A stretch of DNA of 64,000 nucleotides from Fistularia commersonii (GCA_037954325.1 JBBMNZ010000035.1:11043501-11107500); one strand, 5' to 3'. Numbered from the stretch's first letter, positions 25,612 to 40,300 are shown. Numbers and translations: made by a program. Notes: generated by a model from the sequence alone, not told the origin.

Positions 25612-28600
25612 ATGTTGTTTAGGACATGATTCTGCACAATGTAAGTCAAATTCAGTGTAATCCAGCTACATTTTTGAAAGATATAGCCATAGGGTCAAAA
25701 AGCGCTTATCTCATAGAGTTGGAGCGTTTTTGATTAGGAGTGGCAATAACTTTTGAATTTCATCAAGCTGGTGTCTGCCGTTGAAATATGTTGTTTAGGA
25801 CATGATTCTGCACAATATATGTCAAATTTAGTGTAATCCCTTAACAGGATCACAAGATACCATTCGTTCAAAAAGTGCTTATCTCACCGAGTTGAAGCGT
25901 TTTTTATTAGGAGTGGCAATACCTTTTGAATTTCATCAAGCTGGTTTCTGCTATTGAAATATGTTGTTTAAGGACATGATTCTGCACAATATATGTCAAA
26001 TTTAGTGTAATCCCTTCACAGGTTCACAAGATATAGCCATTCGTTCAATAAGTGCTTATCTCACCGAGTTGAAGCGTTTTTGATTAGGAGTGATAATAAC
26101 TTTTGAATTTCATCAAGCTGGTTTCTGCCGTTGAAATATGTTGTTTAGGACATGATTCTGCACAATATATGTCAAATTTAGTGTAATCCCTTCACATGTT
26201 CACAAGATATAGCCATTCGTTCAAAAAGTGCTTATCTCACTGAGTTGAAGCGTTTTTGATTATGAGTGGCAATAACTTTTGAATTTCATCAAGCTGGTTT
26301 CTGCTGTTGAAATATGTTGTTTAGGACATGATTCTGCACAATATATGTCAAATTTAGTGTAATCCCTTCACATGTTCACAAGATATAGCCATTCGTTCAA
26401 AAAGTGCTTATCTCACCGAGTTGAAGCGTTTTTGATTAGGAGTGGAAATAACTTTAGAATTTCATCAAGCTGGTGTCTGCTGTTGAAATATGTTGTTTAG
26501 GACATGATTCAGCAAAAACAAGTTAAATTCAGTGTAATCCAGCAACAAGTTTGAAAGATATAGCCCTAGGGTCAAAAAGCGCTTATCTCATCGAGTTGGA
26601 GCGTTTTTGATTAGGAGTGGATATAACTTTTGAATTTCATCAAGCTGGTTTCTGCTGTTTAAATATGTTGTTTCGGACATGATTCTGCACAATATATATC
26701 AAATTTAGTGTAATCCTTTCACAGGTTCACAAGATATAGACATTTGTTCAAAATGTGCTTATCTCACCGAGTTGAAGCGTTTTTGATAAGGAGTGAAAAT
26801 AAATTTTGAATTTCATAAAGCTGGTTTCTGCTGTTGAAATATGTTGTTAAGGACATGATTCTGCACAATATAAGTAAAATTCATTGTAATCCAGCTACAT
26901 TTTTGAAAGATATAGCCATAGGGTCAAAATGTGCTTATCTCATCGAGTTGGAGCGTTTTTGATTAGGAGTGGCAATAACTTTTGAATTTCATCAAGCTGG
27001 TTTCTGCTGTTGAAATATTTTGCTGTTGACATGATTCTGCACAATATAAGTCAAATTTAGTGTAATCCAGAAACAAGTTTGAAAGATATAGCCATAGGGT
27101 CAAAAGCGCTTATCTCATCGAGTTGGAGCGTTTTTGATGAGTAGTGGCAATAATTTTTAATTTTATCAAGCTGTTTTTTTCTGTTGAAATATGTTGTTTA
27201 GGACATGATTCTGCACAATATATGTCAAATTTACTGTAATCCCTTCACAGGTTCACAAGATATAGCCATAGGGTCAAAAAGTGCTTATCTCACCGAGTCA
27301 AAGCGTTTTTGATAAGGAGTGGCAATACCTTTTGAATTTCATCAAGCTGGTTTCTGCTGTTGAAATATGTTGTTTAGGACATGATTCTGCACAATGTAAG
27401 TCAAATTCAGTGTAATCCAGCTACATTTTTGAAAGATATAGCCATAGGGTCAAAAAGTGCTTATCTCATAGAGTTGGAGCGTTTTTGATTAGGAGTGGCA
27501 ATAACTTTTGAATTTCATCAAGCTGGTGTCTGCCTTGAAATATGTTGTTTAGGTCATGATTTTGCACAATAATTTCAAATGTTGTGTAATCCCTTCACAG
27601 GTTCACAAGATATAGCATTTCGTTCAAAAAGTGCTTATCTCACCGAGTTGAAGCGTTTTGGATTAGGAGTGGCAATAACTTTTGAATTTCATCAAGCTGG
27701 TGTCTGCCGTTGAAATATGTTGTTTAGGACATGATTCTGCACAATATATGTCAAATTTAGTGTAATCCCTTAACAGGATCACAAGATACCATTCGTTCAA
27801 AAAGTGCTTATCTCACGGAGTTGAAGCGTTTTTTATTAGGAGTGGCAATACCTTTTGAATTTCATCAAGCTGGTTTCTGCTATTGAAATATGTTGTTTAG
27901 GACATGATTCTGCACAATATATGTCAAATTTAGTGTAATCCCTTCACAGGTTCACAAGATATTGCCATTTGTTCAATAAGTGCTTATCTCACCGAGTTGA
28001 AGCGTTTTTGATTAGGAGTGATAATAACTTTTGAATTTCATCAAGCTGGTGTCTGCCGTTGAAATATGTTGTTTAGGACATGATTCTGCACAATATATGT
28101 CAAATTTACTGTAATCCCTTCACAGGTTCACAAGATATAGCCATAGAGTCAAAAAGTGCTTATCTCACTGAGTTGAAGCGTTTTTGATAATGAGTGGCAA
28201 TAACTTTTGAATTTCATCAAGCTGGTTTCTGCTGTTGAAATATGTTGTTTAGGACATGATTCTGCACAATATATGTCAAATTTAGTGTAATCCCTTCATA
28301 GGTTCACAAGATATAGCCATTCGTTCAAAAAGTGCTTATCTCACCGAGTTGAAGCGTTTTTGATTAGGAGTGGAAATAACTTTTGAATTTCATCAAGCTG
28401 GTTTCTGCTGTTGAAATATGTTGTTTAGGACATCATTCTGCAAAATATAAGTTAAATTCAGTGTAATCCAGCAACAAGTTTGAAAGATATAGCCCTAGGG
28501 TCAAAAAGCGCTTATCTCATCGAGTTGGAGCGTTTTTGATTAGGAGTGGAAATACCTTTTGAATTTCATCAAGCTGGTTTCTGCTGTTTAAATATGTTGT

Positions 28601-29636
28601 TTAAGACATGATTCTGCACAATACATGTCAAATTTAGTGTAATCCCTTCACAGGTTCACAAGATATAGCCATTCGTTCAAAAAGTGCTTATCTCAACGAG
28701 TTGAAGCGTTTTTGATTAGGAGTGATAATAACTTTTGAATTTCATCAAGCTGGTTTCTGCCGTTGAAATATGTTGTTTAGGACATGATTCTGCACAATAT
28801 ATGTCAAATTTAGTGTAATCCCTTCACATTTTCACAAGATATAGCCATTCGTTCAAAAAGTGCTTATTTACACTGAGTTGAAGCGTTTTTGATTATGAGT
28901 GGCAATAACTTTTGAATTTCATCAAGCTGGTTTCTGCTGTTGAAATATGTTGTTTAGGACATGATTCTGCACAATATATGTCAAATTTAGTGTAATCCCT
29001 TCACATGTTCACAAGATATAGCCATTCGTTCAAAAAGTGCTTATCTCACCGAGTTGAAGCGTTTTTGATTAGGAGTGGAAATAACTTTAGAATTTCATCA
29101 AGCTGGTGTCTGCTGTTGAAATATGTTGTTTAGGACATGATTCAGCAAAAACAAGTTAAATTCAGTGTAATCCAGCAACAAGTTTGAAAGATGTAGCCCT
29201 AGGGTCAAAAAGCGCTTATCTCATCGAGTTGGAGCGTTTTTGATTAGGAGTGGATATAACTTTTGAATTTCATCAAGCTGGTTTCTGCTGTTTAAATATG
29301 TTGTTTCGGACATGATTCTGCACAATATATATCAAATTTAGTGTAATCCTTTCACAGGTTCACAAGATATAGACATTTGTTCAAAATGTGCTTATCTCAC
29401 CGAGTTGAAGCGTTTTTGATAAGGAGTGAAAATAAATTTTGAATTTCATCAAGCTGGTTTCTGCTGTTGAAATATGTTGTTAAGGACATGATTCTGCACA
29501 ATATAAGTAAAATTCATTGTAATCCAGCTACATTTTTGAAAGATATAGCCATAGGGTCAAAATGTGCTTATCTCATCGAGTTGGACCGTTTTTGATTAGG
29601 AGTGGCAATAACTTTTGAATTTCATCAAGCTGGTTT
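23842..29636. repeat. 5795-bp (33-monomer) tandem repeat, copy 1
   Basis: Five independent markers share the offset 5795: T-rich units 24005, 25411 and 27166 to 29800, 31206 and 32961; 'aggtcatgatttt' 24391 to 30186; 'attgccatt' 27961 to 33756. 33 x 176 is 5808, so the unit has lost 13 bases through private deletions such as 'agataccattcg' (3 bp), 'tgccttgaaat' (1 bp) and 'ggtcaaaagcgc' (1 bp). The boundary uses the private 'ctgcagttgaaatatttt' at 23842 and 29637. A one-base insertion near 28867 ('cttatttacactg') is absent in copy 2. Confidence 0.88.
24005..24022. repeat. T-rich marker variant
   Basis: Here 'tcaagctggtttctgctg' is replaced by 'tcaagctgtttttttctg', preceded by 'actttttaattttat' instead of 'acttttgaatttcat'. 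The variant is seen at 24005, 25411, 27166, 29800, 31206, 32961, 35593, 38932, 41921, 42097, 44033, 47022, 47198, 54406 and 57744, never before 24 kb. Its spacings first reveal the 1406-, 5795-, 2632-, 5101- and 18813-bp relations. A doubled pair 176 bp apart occurs at 41921/42097 and 47022/47198. Confidence 0.9.
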
Positions 29637-32600
29637 CTGCAGTTGAAATATTTTGTTTAGGACATGATTCTGCACAATATAAGTCAAATTTAGTGTAATC
29701 CAGCAACAAGTTTGAAAGATATAGCCATAGGGTCAAAAGCGCTTATCTCATCGAGTTGGAGCGTTTTTGATGAGTAGTGGCAATAACTTTTTAATTTTAT
29801 CAAGCTGTTTTTTTCTGTTGAAATATGTTGTTTAGGACATGATTCTGCACAATATATGTCAAATTTACTGTAATCCCTTCACAGGTTCACAAGATATAGC
29901 CATAGGGTCAAAAAGTGCTTATCTCACCGAGTCGAAGCGTTTTTGATAAGGAGTGGCAATAACTTTTGAATTTCATCAAGCTGGTTTCTGCTGTTGAAAT
30001 ATGTTGTTTAGGACATGATTCTGCACAATGTAAGTCAAATTCAGTGTAATCCAGCTACATTTTTGAAAGATATAGCGATAGGGTCAAAAAGCGCTTATCT
30101 CATAGAGTTGGAGCGTTTTTGATTAGGAGTGGCAATAACTTTTGAATTTCATCAAGCTGGTGTCTGCCGTTGAAATATGTTGTTTAGGTCATGATTTTGC
30201 ACAATAATTTCAAATGTTGTGTAATCCCTTCACATGTTCACAAGATATAGCCATTCGTTCAAAAAGTGCTTATCTCACTGAGTTGAAGCGTTTTTGTCTA
30301 TGAGTGGCAATTACTTTTGAATTTCATAAAGCTGGTTTCTGCTGTTAAAATTTGTTGTTTAGGACATGATTTTGCACAATATATGTCAAATTTAGTGTAC
30401 TCCCTTCATAGTTTCACATGATATAGCCATTCGTTCAAAAAGTGCTTATCACACCGAGTTGAAGCGTTTTTGATTAGGAGTGGCAATAACTTTTGAATTG
30501 CATCAAGCTGGTTTCTGCTGTTGAAATATGTTGTTTAGGACATCATTTGGCAAAATATAAGTTAAATTCAGTGTAATCCAGCAACAAGTTTGAAAGATAT
30601 AGCCCTAGGGTCAAAAAGCGCTTATCTCATCGAGTTGGAGCGTTTTTGATTAGGAGTGGATATAACTTTTGAATTTCATCAAGCTTGTTTCTGCTGTTTA
30701 AATATGTTGTTTAGGACATGATTCTGCACAATATATGTCAAATTTAGTGTAATCCCTTCACAGGTTCACAAGATATAGACATTTGTTCAAAAAGTGCTTA
30801 TCTCACCGAGTTGAAGCGTTTTTGATAAGGAGTGAAAATAACTTTTGAATTTCATCAAGCTGGTTTCTGCTGTTGAAATATGTTGTTTAGGACATGATTC
30901 TGCACAATATAAGTCAAATTCATTGTAATCCAGCTACATTTTTGAAAGATATAGCCATAGGGTCAAAATGTGCTTATCTCATCGAGTTGGAGCGTTTTTG
31001 ATTAGGAGTGGCAATAACTTTTGAATTTCATCAAGCTGGTTTCTGCAGTTGAAATATTTTGTTTAGGACATGATTCTGCACAATATAAGTCAAATTTAGT
31101 GTAATCCAGCAACAAGTTTGAAAGATATAGCCATAGGGTCAAAAGCGCTTATCTCATCGAGTTGGAGCGTTTTTGATGAGTAGTGGCAATAACTTTTTAA
31201 TTTTATCAAGCTGTTTTTTTCTGTTGAAATATGTTGTTTAGGACATGATTCTGCACAATATATGTCAAATTTACTGTAATCCCTTCACAGGTTCACAAGA
31301 TATAGCCATAGGGTCAAAAAGTGCTTATCTCACCGAGTCGAAGCGTTTTTGATAAGGAGTGGCAATAACTTTTGAATTTCATCAAGCTGGTTTCTGCTGT
31401 TGAAATATGTTGTTTAGGACATGATTCTGCACAATGTAAGTCAAATTCAGTGTAATCCAGCTACATTTTTGAAAGATATAGCGATAGGGTCAAAAAGCGC
31501 TTATCTCATAGAGTTGGAGCGTTTTTGATTAGGAGTGGCAATAACTTTTGAATTTCATCAAGCTGGTGTCTGCCGTTGAAATATGTTGTTTAGGACATGA
31601 TTCTGCACAATATATGTCAAATTTAGTGTAATCCCTTAACAGGATCACAAGATACCATTCGTTCAAAAAGTGCTTATCTCACCGAGTTGAAGCGTTTTTT
31701 ATTAGGAGTGGCAATACCTTTTGAATTTCATCAAGCTGGTTTCTGCTATTGAAATATGTTGTTTAAGGACATGATTCTGCACAATATATGTCAAATTTAG
31801 TGTAATCCCTTCACAGGTTCACAAGATATAGCCATTCGTTCAATAAGTGCTTATCTCACCGAGTTGAAGCGTTTTTGATTAGGAGTGATAATAACTTTTG
31901 AATTTCATCAAGCTGGTTTCTGCCGTTGAAATATGTTGTTTAGGACATGATTCTGCACAATATATGTCAAATTTAGTGTAATCCCTTCACATGTTCACAA
32001 GATATAGCCATTCGTTCAAAAAGTGCTTATCTCACTGAGTTGAAGCGTTTTTGATTATGAGTGGCAATAACTTTTGAATTTCATCAAGCTGGTTTCTGCT
32101 GTTGAAATATGTTGTTTAGGACATGATTCTGCACAATATATGTCAAATTTAGTGTAATCCCTTCACATGTTCACAAGATATAGCCATTCGTTCAAAAAGT
32201 GCTTATCTCACCGAGTTGAAGCGTTTTTGATTAGGAGTGGAAATAACTTTAGAATTTCATCAAGCTGGTGTCTGCTGTTGAAATATGTTGTTTAGGACAT
32301 GATTCAGCAAAAACAAGTTAAATTCAGTGTAATCCAGCAACAAGTTTGAAAGATATAGCCCTAGGGTCAAAAAGCGCTTATCTCATCGAGTTGGAGCGTT
32401 TTTGATTAGGAGTGGATATAACTTTTGAATTTCATCAAGCTGGTTTCTGCTGTTTAAATATGTTGTTTCGGACATGATTCTGCACAATATATATCAAATT
32501 TAGTGTAATCCTTTCACAGGTTCACAAGATATAGACATTTGTTCAAAATGTGCTTATCTCACCGAGTTGAAGCGTTTTTGATAAGGAGTGAAAATAAATT

Positions 32601-35430
32601 TTGAATTTCATCAAGCTGGTTTCTGCTGTTGAAATATGTTGTTAAGGACATGATTCTGCACAATATAAGTAAAATTCATTGTAATCCAGCTACATTTTTG
32701 AAAGATATAGCCATAGGGTCAAAATGTGCTTATCTCATCGAGTTGGAGCGTTTTTGATTAGGAGTGGCAATAACTTTTGAATTTCATCAAGCTGGTTTCT
32801 GCTGTTGAAATATTTTGCTGTTGACATGATTCTGCACAATATAAGTCAAATTTAGTGTAATCCAGAAACAAGTTTGAAAGATATAGCCATAGGGTCAAAA
32901 GCGCTTATCTCATCGAGTTGGAGCGTTTTTGATGAGTAGTGGCAATAATTTTTAATTTTATCAAGCTGTTTTTTTCTGTTGAAATATGTTGTTTAGGACA
33001 TGATTCTGCACAATATATGTCAAATTTACTGTAATCCCTTCACAGGTTCACAAGATATAGCCATAGGGTCAAAAAGTGCTTATCTCACCGAGTCAAAGCG
33101 TTTTTGATAAGGAGTGGCAATACCTTTTGAATTTCATCAAGCTGGTTTCTGCTGTTGAAATATGTTGTTTAGGACATGATTCTGCACAATGTAAGTCAAA
33201 TTCAGTGTAATCCAGCTACATTTTTGAAAGATATAGCCATAGGGTCAAAAAGTGCTTATCTCATAGAGTTGGAGCGTTTTTGATTAGGAGTGGCAATAAC
33301 TTTTGAATTTCATCAAGCTGGTGTCTGCCTTGAAATATGTTGTTTAGGTCATGATTTTGCACAATAATTTCAAATGTTGTGTAATCCCTTCACAGGTTCA
33401 CAAGATATAGCATTTCGTTCAAAAAGTGCTTATCTCACCGAGTTGAAGCGTTTTGGATTAGGAGTGGCAATAACTTTTGAATTTCATCAAGCTGGTGTCT
33501 GCCGTTGAAATATGTTGTTTAGGACATGATTCTGCACAATATATGTCAAATTTAGTGTAATCCCTTAACAGGATCACAAGATACCATTCGTTCAAAAAGT
33601 GCTTATCTCACGGAGTTGAAGCGTTTTTTATTAGGAGTGGCAATACCTTTTGAATTTCATCAAGCTGGTTTCTGCTATTGAAATATGTTGTTTAGGACAT
33701 GATTCTGCACAATATATGTCAAATTTAGTGTAATCCCTTCACAGGTTCACAAGATATTGCCATTCGTTCAATAAGTGCTTATCTCACCGAGTTGAAGCGT
33801 TTTTGATTAGGAGTGATAATAACTTTTGAATTTCATCAAGCTGGTGTCTGCCGTTGAAATATGTTGTTTAGGACATGATTCTGCACAATATATGTCAAAT
33901 TTACTGTAATCCCTTCACAGGTTCACAAGATATAGCCATAGAGTCAAAAAGTGCTTATCTCACTGAGTTGAAGCGTTTTTGATAATGAGTGGCAATAACT
34001 TTTGAATTTCATCAAGCTGGTTTCTGCTGTTGAAATATGTTGTTTAGGACATGATTCTGCACAATATATGTCAAATTTAGTGTAATCCCTTCATAGGTTC
34101 ACAAGATATAGCCATTCGTTCAAAGAGTGCTTATCTCACCGAGTTGAAGCGTTTTTGATTAGGAGTGGAAATAACTTTTGAATTTCATCAAGCTGGTTTC
34201 TGCTGTTGAAATATGTTGTTTAGGACATCATTCTGCAAAATATAAGTTAAATTCAGTGTAATCCAGCAACAAGTTTGAAAGATATAGCCCTAGGGTCAAA
34301 AAGCGCTTATCTCATCGAGTTGGAGCGTTTTTGATTAGGAGTGGAAATACCTTTTGAATTTCATCAAGCTGGTTTCTGCTGTTTAAATATGTTGTTTAAG
34401 ACATGATTCTGCACAATACATGTCAAATTTAGTGTAATCCCTTCACAGGTTCACAAGATATAGCCATTCGTTCAAAAAGTGCTTATCTCAACGAGTTGAA
34501 GCGTTTTTGATTAGGAGTGATAATAACTTTTGAATTTCATCAAGCTGGTTTCTGCCGTTGAAATATGTTGTTTAGGACATGATTCTGCACAATATATGTC
34601 AAATTTAGTGTAATCCCTTCACATGTTCACAAGATATAGCCATTCGTTCAAAAAGTGCTTATCTCACTGAGTTGAAGCGTTTTTGATTATGAGTGGCAAT
34701 AACTTTTGAATTTCATCAAGCTGGTTTCTGCTGTTGAAATATGTTGTTTAGGACATGATTCTGCACAATATATGTCAAATTTAGTGTAATCCCTTCACAT
34801 GTTCACAAGATATAGCCATTCGTTCAAAAAGTGCTTATCTCACCGAGTTGAAGCGTTTTTGATTAGGAGTGGAAATAACTTTAGAATTTCATCAAGCTGG
34901 TGTCTGCTGTTGAAATATGTTGTTTAGGACATGATTCAGCAAAAACAAGTTAAATTCAGTGTAATCCAGCAACAAGTTTGAAAGATATAGCCCTAGGGTC
35001 AAAAAGCGCTTATCTCATCGAGTTGGAGCGTTTTTGATTAGGAGTGGATATAACTTTTGAATTTCATCAAGCTGGTTTCTGCTGTTTAAATATGTTGTTT
35101 CGGACATGATTCTGCACAATATATATCAAATTTAGTGTAATCCTTTCACAGGTTCACAAGATATAGACATTTGTTCAAAATGTGCTTATCTCACCGAGTT
35201 GAAGCGTTTTTGATAAGGAGTGAAAATAAATTTTGAATTTTATCAAGCTGGTTTCTGCTGTTGAAATATGTTGTTAAGGACATGATTCTGCACAATATAA
35301 GTAAAATTCATTGTAATCCAGCTACATTTTTGAAAGATATAGCCATAGGGTCAAAATGTGCTTATCTCATCGAGTTGGAGCGTTTTTGATTAGGAGTGGC
35401 AATAACTTTTGAATTTCATCAAGCTGGTTT
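29637..35430. repeat. 5795-bp tandem repeat, copy 2
   Basis: This carries the same series as the preceding block, including 'tattttgctgttgacatg' (about 27014 and 32809), 'gataccattcg', 'gattcagcaaaaacaag' and 'gtttcggac'. Agreement ends near 35430, where 'ctgctgttg' replaces 'ctgcagttg'. Base changes between copies are few, for example 'gttggaccg' near 29583 against 'gttggagcg', and 'cattacttttg' near 30309 against 'caataacttttg'. Confidence 0.88.
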
Positions 35431-37150
35431 CTGCTGTTGAAATATTTTGTTTAGGACATGATTCTGCACAATATAAGTCAAATTTAGTGTAATCCAGAAA
35501 CAAGTTTGAAAGATATAGCCATAGGGTCAAAAGCGCTTATCTCATCGAGTTGGAGCGTTTTTGATGAGTAGTGGCAATAATTTTTAATTTTATCAAGCTG
35601 TTTTTTTCTGTTGAAATATGTTGTTTAGGACATGATTCTGCACAATATATGTCAAATTTACTGTAATCCCTTCACAGGTTCACAAGATATAGCCATAGGG
35701 TCAAAAAGTGCTTATCTCACCGAGTCAAAGCGTTTTTGATAAGGAGTGGCAATACCTTTTGAATTTCATCAAGCTGGTTTCTGCTGTTGAAATATGTTGT
35801 TTAGGACATGATTCTGCACAATGTAAGTCAAATTCAGTGTAATCCAGCTACATTTTTGAAAGATATAGCCATAGGGTCAAAAAGTGCTTATCTCATAGAG
35901 TTGGAGCGTTTTTGATTAGGAGTGGCAATAACTTTTGAATTTCATCAAGCTGGTGTCTGCCTTGAAATATGTTGTTTAGGTCATGATTTTGCACAATAAT
36001 TTCAAATGTTGTGTAATCCCTTCACAGGTTCACAAGATATAGCATTTCGTTCAAAAAGTGCTTATCTCACCGAGTTGAAGCGTTTTGGATTAGGAGTGGC
36101 AATAACTTTTGAATTTCATCAAGCTGGTGTCTGCCGTTGAAATATGTTGTTTAGGACATGATTCTGCACAATATATGTCAAATTTAGTGTAATCCCTTAA
36201 CAGGATCACAAGATACCATTCGTTCAAAAAGTGCTTATCTCACGGAGTTGAAGCGTTTTTTATTAGGAGTGGCAATACCTTTTGAATTTCATCAAGCTGG
36301 TTTCTGCTATTGAAATATGTTGTTTAGGACATGATTCTGCACAATATATGTCAAATTTAGTGTAATCCCTTCACAGGTTCACAAGATATTGCCATTCGTT
36401 CAATAAGTGCTTATCTCACCGAGTTGAAGCGTTTTTGATTAGGAGTGATAATAACTTTTGAATTTCATCAAGCTGGTGTCTGCCGTTGAAATATGTTGTT
36501 TAGGACATGATTCTGCACAATATATGTCAAATTTACTGTAATCCCTTCACAGGTTCACAAGATATAGCCATAGAGTCAAAAAGTGCTTATCTCACTGAGT
36601 TGAAGCGTTTTTGATAATGAGTGGCAATAACTTTTGAATTTCATCAAGCTGGTTTCTGCTGTTGAAATATGTTGTTTAGGACATGATTCTGCACAATATA
36701 TGTCAAATTTAGTGTAATCCCTTCATAGGTTCACAAGATATAGCCATTCGTTCAAAAAGTGCTTATCTCACCGAGTTGAAGCGTTTTTGATTAGGAGTGG
36801 AAATAACTTTTGAATTTCATCAAGCTGGTTTCTGCTGTTGAAATATGTTGTTTAGGACATCATTCTGCAAAATATAAGTTAAATTCAGTGTAATCCAGCA
36901 ACAAGTTTGAAAGATATAGCCCTAGGGTCAAAAAGCGCTTATCTCATCGAGTTGGAGCGTTTTTGATTAGGAGTGGAAATACCTTTTGAATTTCATCAAG
37001 CTGGTTTCTGCTGTTTAAATATGTTGTTTAAGACATGATTCTGCACAATACATGTCAAATTTAGTGTAATCCCTTCACAGGTTCACAAGATATAGCCATT
37101 CGTTCAAAAAGTGCTTATCTCAACGAGTTGAAGCGTTTTTGATTAGGAGT
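31887..37150. repeat. 2632-bp (15-monomer) tandem duplication, both copies
   Basis: The copies are about 31887-34518 and 34519-37150. Offsets of 2632 hold for 'ttcagcaaaaac' 32303 to 34935, 'cggacatg' 32469 to 35101, the T-rich unit 32961 to 35593 and 'attgccatt' 33756 to 36388. 15 x 176 is 2640, so eight bases are lost to private deletions. It overlaps the end of the 5795-bp repeat, showing nested events of different lengths in the same stretch. A private difference is 'tattttgctgttgac' near 32811 against 'tattttgtttaggac' near 35443. Confidence 0.85.
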
Positions 37151-37215
37151 GGCAATAACTTTTGAATTTCATCAAGCTGGTTTCTGCTGTTGAAATATGT
37201 TGTTTAGGACATGAT

Positions 37216-37391
37216 TCTGCACAATATAAGTCAAATTCAGTGTAATCCAGCAACAAGTTTGAAAGATATAGCCATAGGGTCAAAAAGGGCTTATCTCACC
37301 GAGTTGAAGCGTTTTGGATTAGGAGTGGCAATAACTTTTGAATTTCATCAAGCTGGTTTCTGCTGTTGAAATATGTTGTTTAGGACGTGAT
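37216..37391. repeat. Type Q monomer (exemplar)
   Basis: This is a representative of the second monomer form. It has 'ataagtcaaattcagtg', then 'ccagcaacaagtttgaaag', the shared 'atatagccat', and 'agggtcaaaaag'. Most Q copies continue 'cgcttatc', which creates an AGCGCT site, and many have 'catcgagttggagcg' where P has 'accgagttgaagcg'. This copy has 'gggctt' instead. Between about 37 and 47 kb Q and P units largely alternate, giving a dimeric 352-bp tendency. Q resembles family II more than P does. Confidence 0.88.
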
Positions 37392-40300
37392 TCTGCACAA
37401 TATATGTCAAATTTAGTGTAATCCCTTCACAGGTTCACAAGATATAGCCATTCGTTCAAAAAGTACTTATCTAACCGAGTTGAAGCGTTTTTGATTAGGA
37501 GTGGAAATAACTTTTGAATTTCATCAAGCTGGTTTCTGCTGTTGAAATATGTTGTTAAGACATGATTCTGCACAATATAAGTCAAATTCATTGTAATCCA
37601 GCTACATTTTTGAAAGATTTAGCCATAGGGTCAAAATGTGCTTATCACATCGAGTTGGAGCGTTTTTGATTAGGAGTGGCAATAACTTTTGAATTTCATC
37701 AAGCTGGTTTCTGCCTGTTGAAATATGTTGTTTAGGACATGATTCTGCACAATATATGTCAAATTTAGCGTAATCCCTTCACAGGTTCACAAGATATAGC
37801 CATTCGTTCAAAAAGTGCTTATCTCACTGAGTTGAAGCGTTTTTGATTAGGAGTGGCAATAACTTTTGAATTTCATCAAGCTGGTTTCTGCTGTTGAAAT
37901 ATGTTGTTTAGGACATGATTCTGCACAATATAAGTCAAATTCAGTGTAATCCAGCAACAAGTTTGAAAGATATAGCCATAGGGTCAAAAAGCGCTTATCT
38001 CACCGAGTTGAAGCGTTTTTGATTAGGAGTGGCAATAACTTTTGAATTATATCAAGCTGGTTTCTGCTGTTGAAATATGTTGTTTAGGACGTGATTCTGC
38101 ACAATATATGTCAAATTTAGTGTAATCCCTTCACAGGTTCACAAGATATAGCCATTCGTTCAAAAAGTTCTTATCTCACCGAGTTGAAGCGTTTTTGATT
38201 AGGAGTGGCAATAACTTTTGAATTTCATCAAGCTGGTTTCTGCTGTTGAAATATGTTGTTTAGGACATGATTCTGCACAATATAAGTCAAATTCAGTGTA
38301 ATCCAGCAACAAGTTTGAAAGACATAGCCATAGGGTCAAAAAGCGCTTATCTCACCGAATTGAAGCGTTTTTGATTAGGAGTGGCAATAACTTTTGAATT
38401 ATATCAAGCTGGTTTCTGCTGTTGAAATATGTTGTTTAGGACGTGATTCTGCACAATATATGTCAAATTTAGTATAATCCCTTCACAGGTTCACAAGATA
38501 TAGCCATTCGTTCAAAAAGTGCTTATATCACCGAGTTGAAGCGTTTTTGATTAGGAGTGGCAATAACTTTTGAATTTCATCAAGCTGGTGTCTGCCGTTG
38601 AAATATGTTGTTTAGGACATGATTTTGCACAATATATGTCAAATTTAGTGTAATCCCTTCACAGGTTCACAAGATATAGCCATTCGTTCAAAAAGTGCTT
38701 ATCTCACCGAGTTGAAGCGTTTTTGATTAGGAGTGATAATAACTTTTGAATTTCATCAAGCTGGTTTCTGCTGTTGAAATATTTTGTTTAGGACATGATT
38801 CTGCACAATATAAGTCAAATTTAGTGTAATCCAGCGACAAGTTTGAAAGATATAGCCATAGGGTCAAAAAGCTCTTATCTCATCGAGTTGGAGCGTTTTT
38901 GATTAGGAGTGGCAATAACTTTTTAATTTTATCAAGCTGTTTTTTTCTGTTGAAATATGTTGTTTAGGACATGATTCTGCACAATATATGTCAAATTTAC
39001 TGTAATCCCTTCACAGGTTCACAAGATATAGCCATAGGGTCAAAAAGTGCTTATCTCACCGAGTCGAAGCGTTTTTGATAAGGAGTGGCAATACCTTTTG
39101 AATTTCATCAAGCTGGTTTCTGCTGTTCAAATATGTTGTTTAGGACATGATTCTGCACAATGTAAGTCAAATTCAGTGTAATCCAGCTACATTTTTGAAA
39201 GATATAGCCATAGGGTCAAAAAGCGCTTATCTCATAGAGTTGGAGCGTTTTTGATTAGGAGTGGCAATAACTTTGGAATTTCATCAAGCTGGTGTCTGCC
39301 GTTGAAATAGTTGTTTAGGTCATGATTTTGCACAATAATTTCAAATGTTGTGTAATCCCTTCACAGGTTCACAAGATATAGCCATTTGTTCAAAAAGTGC
39401 TTATCTCACCGAGTTGAAGCGTCTTTGATTAGGAGTGGCAATAACTTTTGAATTTCATCAAGCTGGTTTCTGCTGTTGAAATATGTTGTTTAGGACATGA
39501 TTCTGCACAATATAAGTCAAATTCATTGTAATCCAGCAACATTTTTGAAAGATATAGCCATAGGGTCAAAATGTGCTTATCTCATCGAGTCGGAGCGTTT
39601 TTGATTAGGAGTGGCAATAACTTTTGAATTTCATCAAGCTGGTTTCTGCTGTTGAAATATGTTGTTTAGGACATGATTCTGCACAATATATGTCAAATTT
39701 AGTGTAATCCCTTCACAGGTTCACAAGATATAGCCATTCGTTCAAAAAGTGCTTAAATCAACGAGTTGAAGCGTTTTTGATGAGGAGTGGCACTAACTTT
39801 TGAATTTCATCAAGCTGGTTTCTGCTGTTGAAATATGTTGTTTAGGACATGATTCTGCACAATATAAGTCAAATTCAGTGTAATCCAGCAACAAGTTTGA
39901 AAGATATAGCCATAGGGTCAAAAAGGGCTTATCTCACCGAGTTGAAGCGTTTTGGATTAGGAGTGGCAATAACTTTTGAATTTCATCAAGCTGGTTTCTG
40001 CTGTTGAAATATGTTGTTTAGGACGTGATTCTGCACAATATATGTCAAATTTAGTGTAATCCCTTCACAGGTTCACAAGATATAGCCATTCGTTCAAAAA
40101 GTACTTATCTAACCGAGTTGAAGCGTTTTTGATTAGGAGTGGAAATAACTTTTGAATTTCATCAAGCTGGTTTCTGCTGTTGAAATATGTTGTTAAGAAA
40201 TGATTCTGCACAATATAAGTCAAATTCATTGTAATCCAGCTACATTTTTGAAAGATTTAGCCATTGGGTCAAAATGTGCTTATCTCATCGAGTTGGAGCG

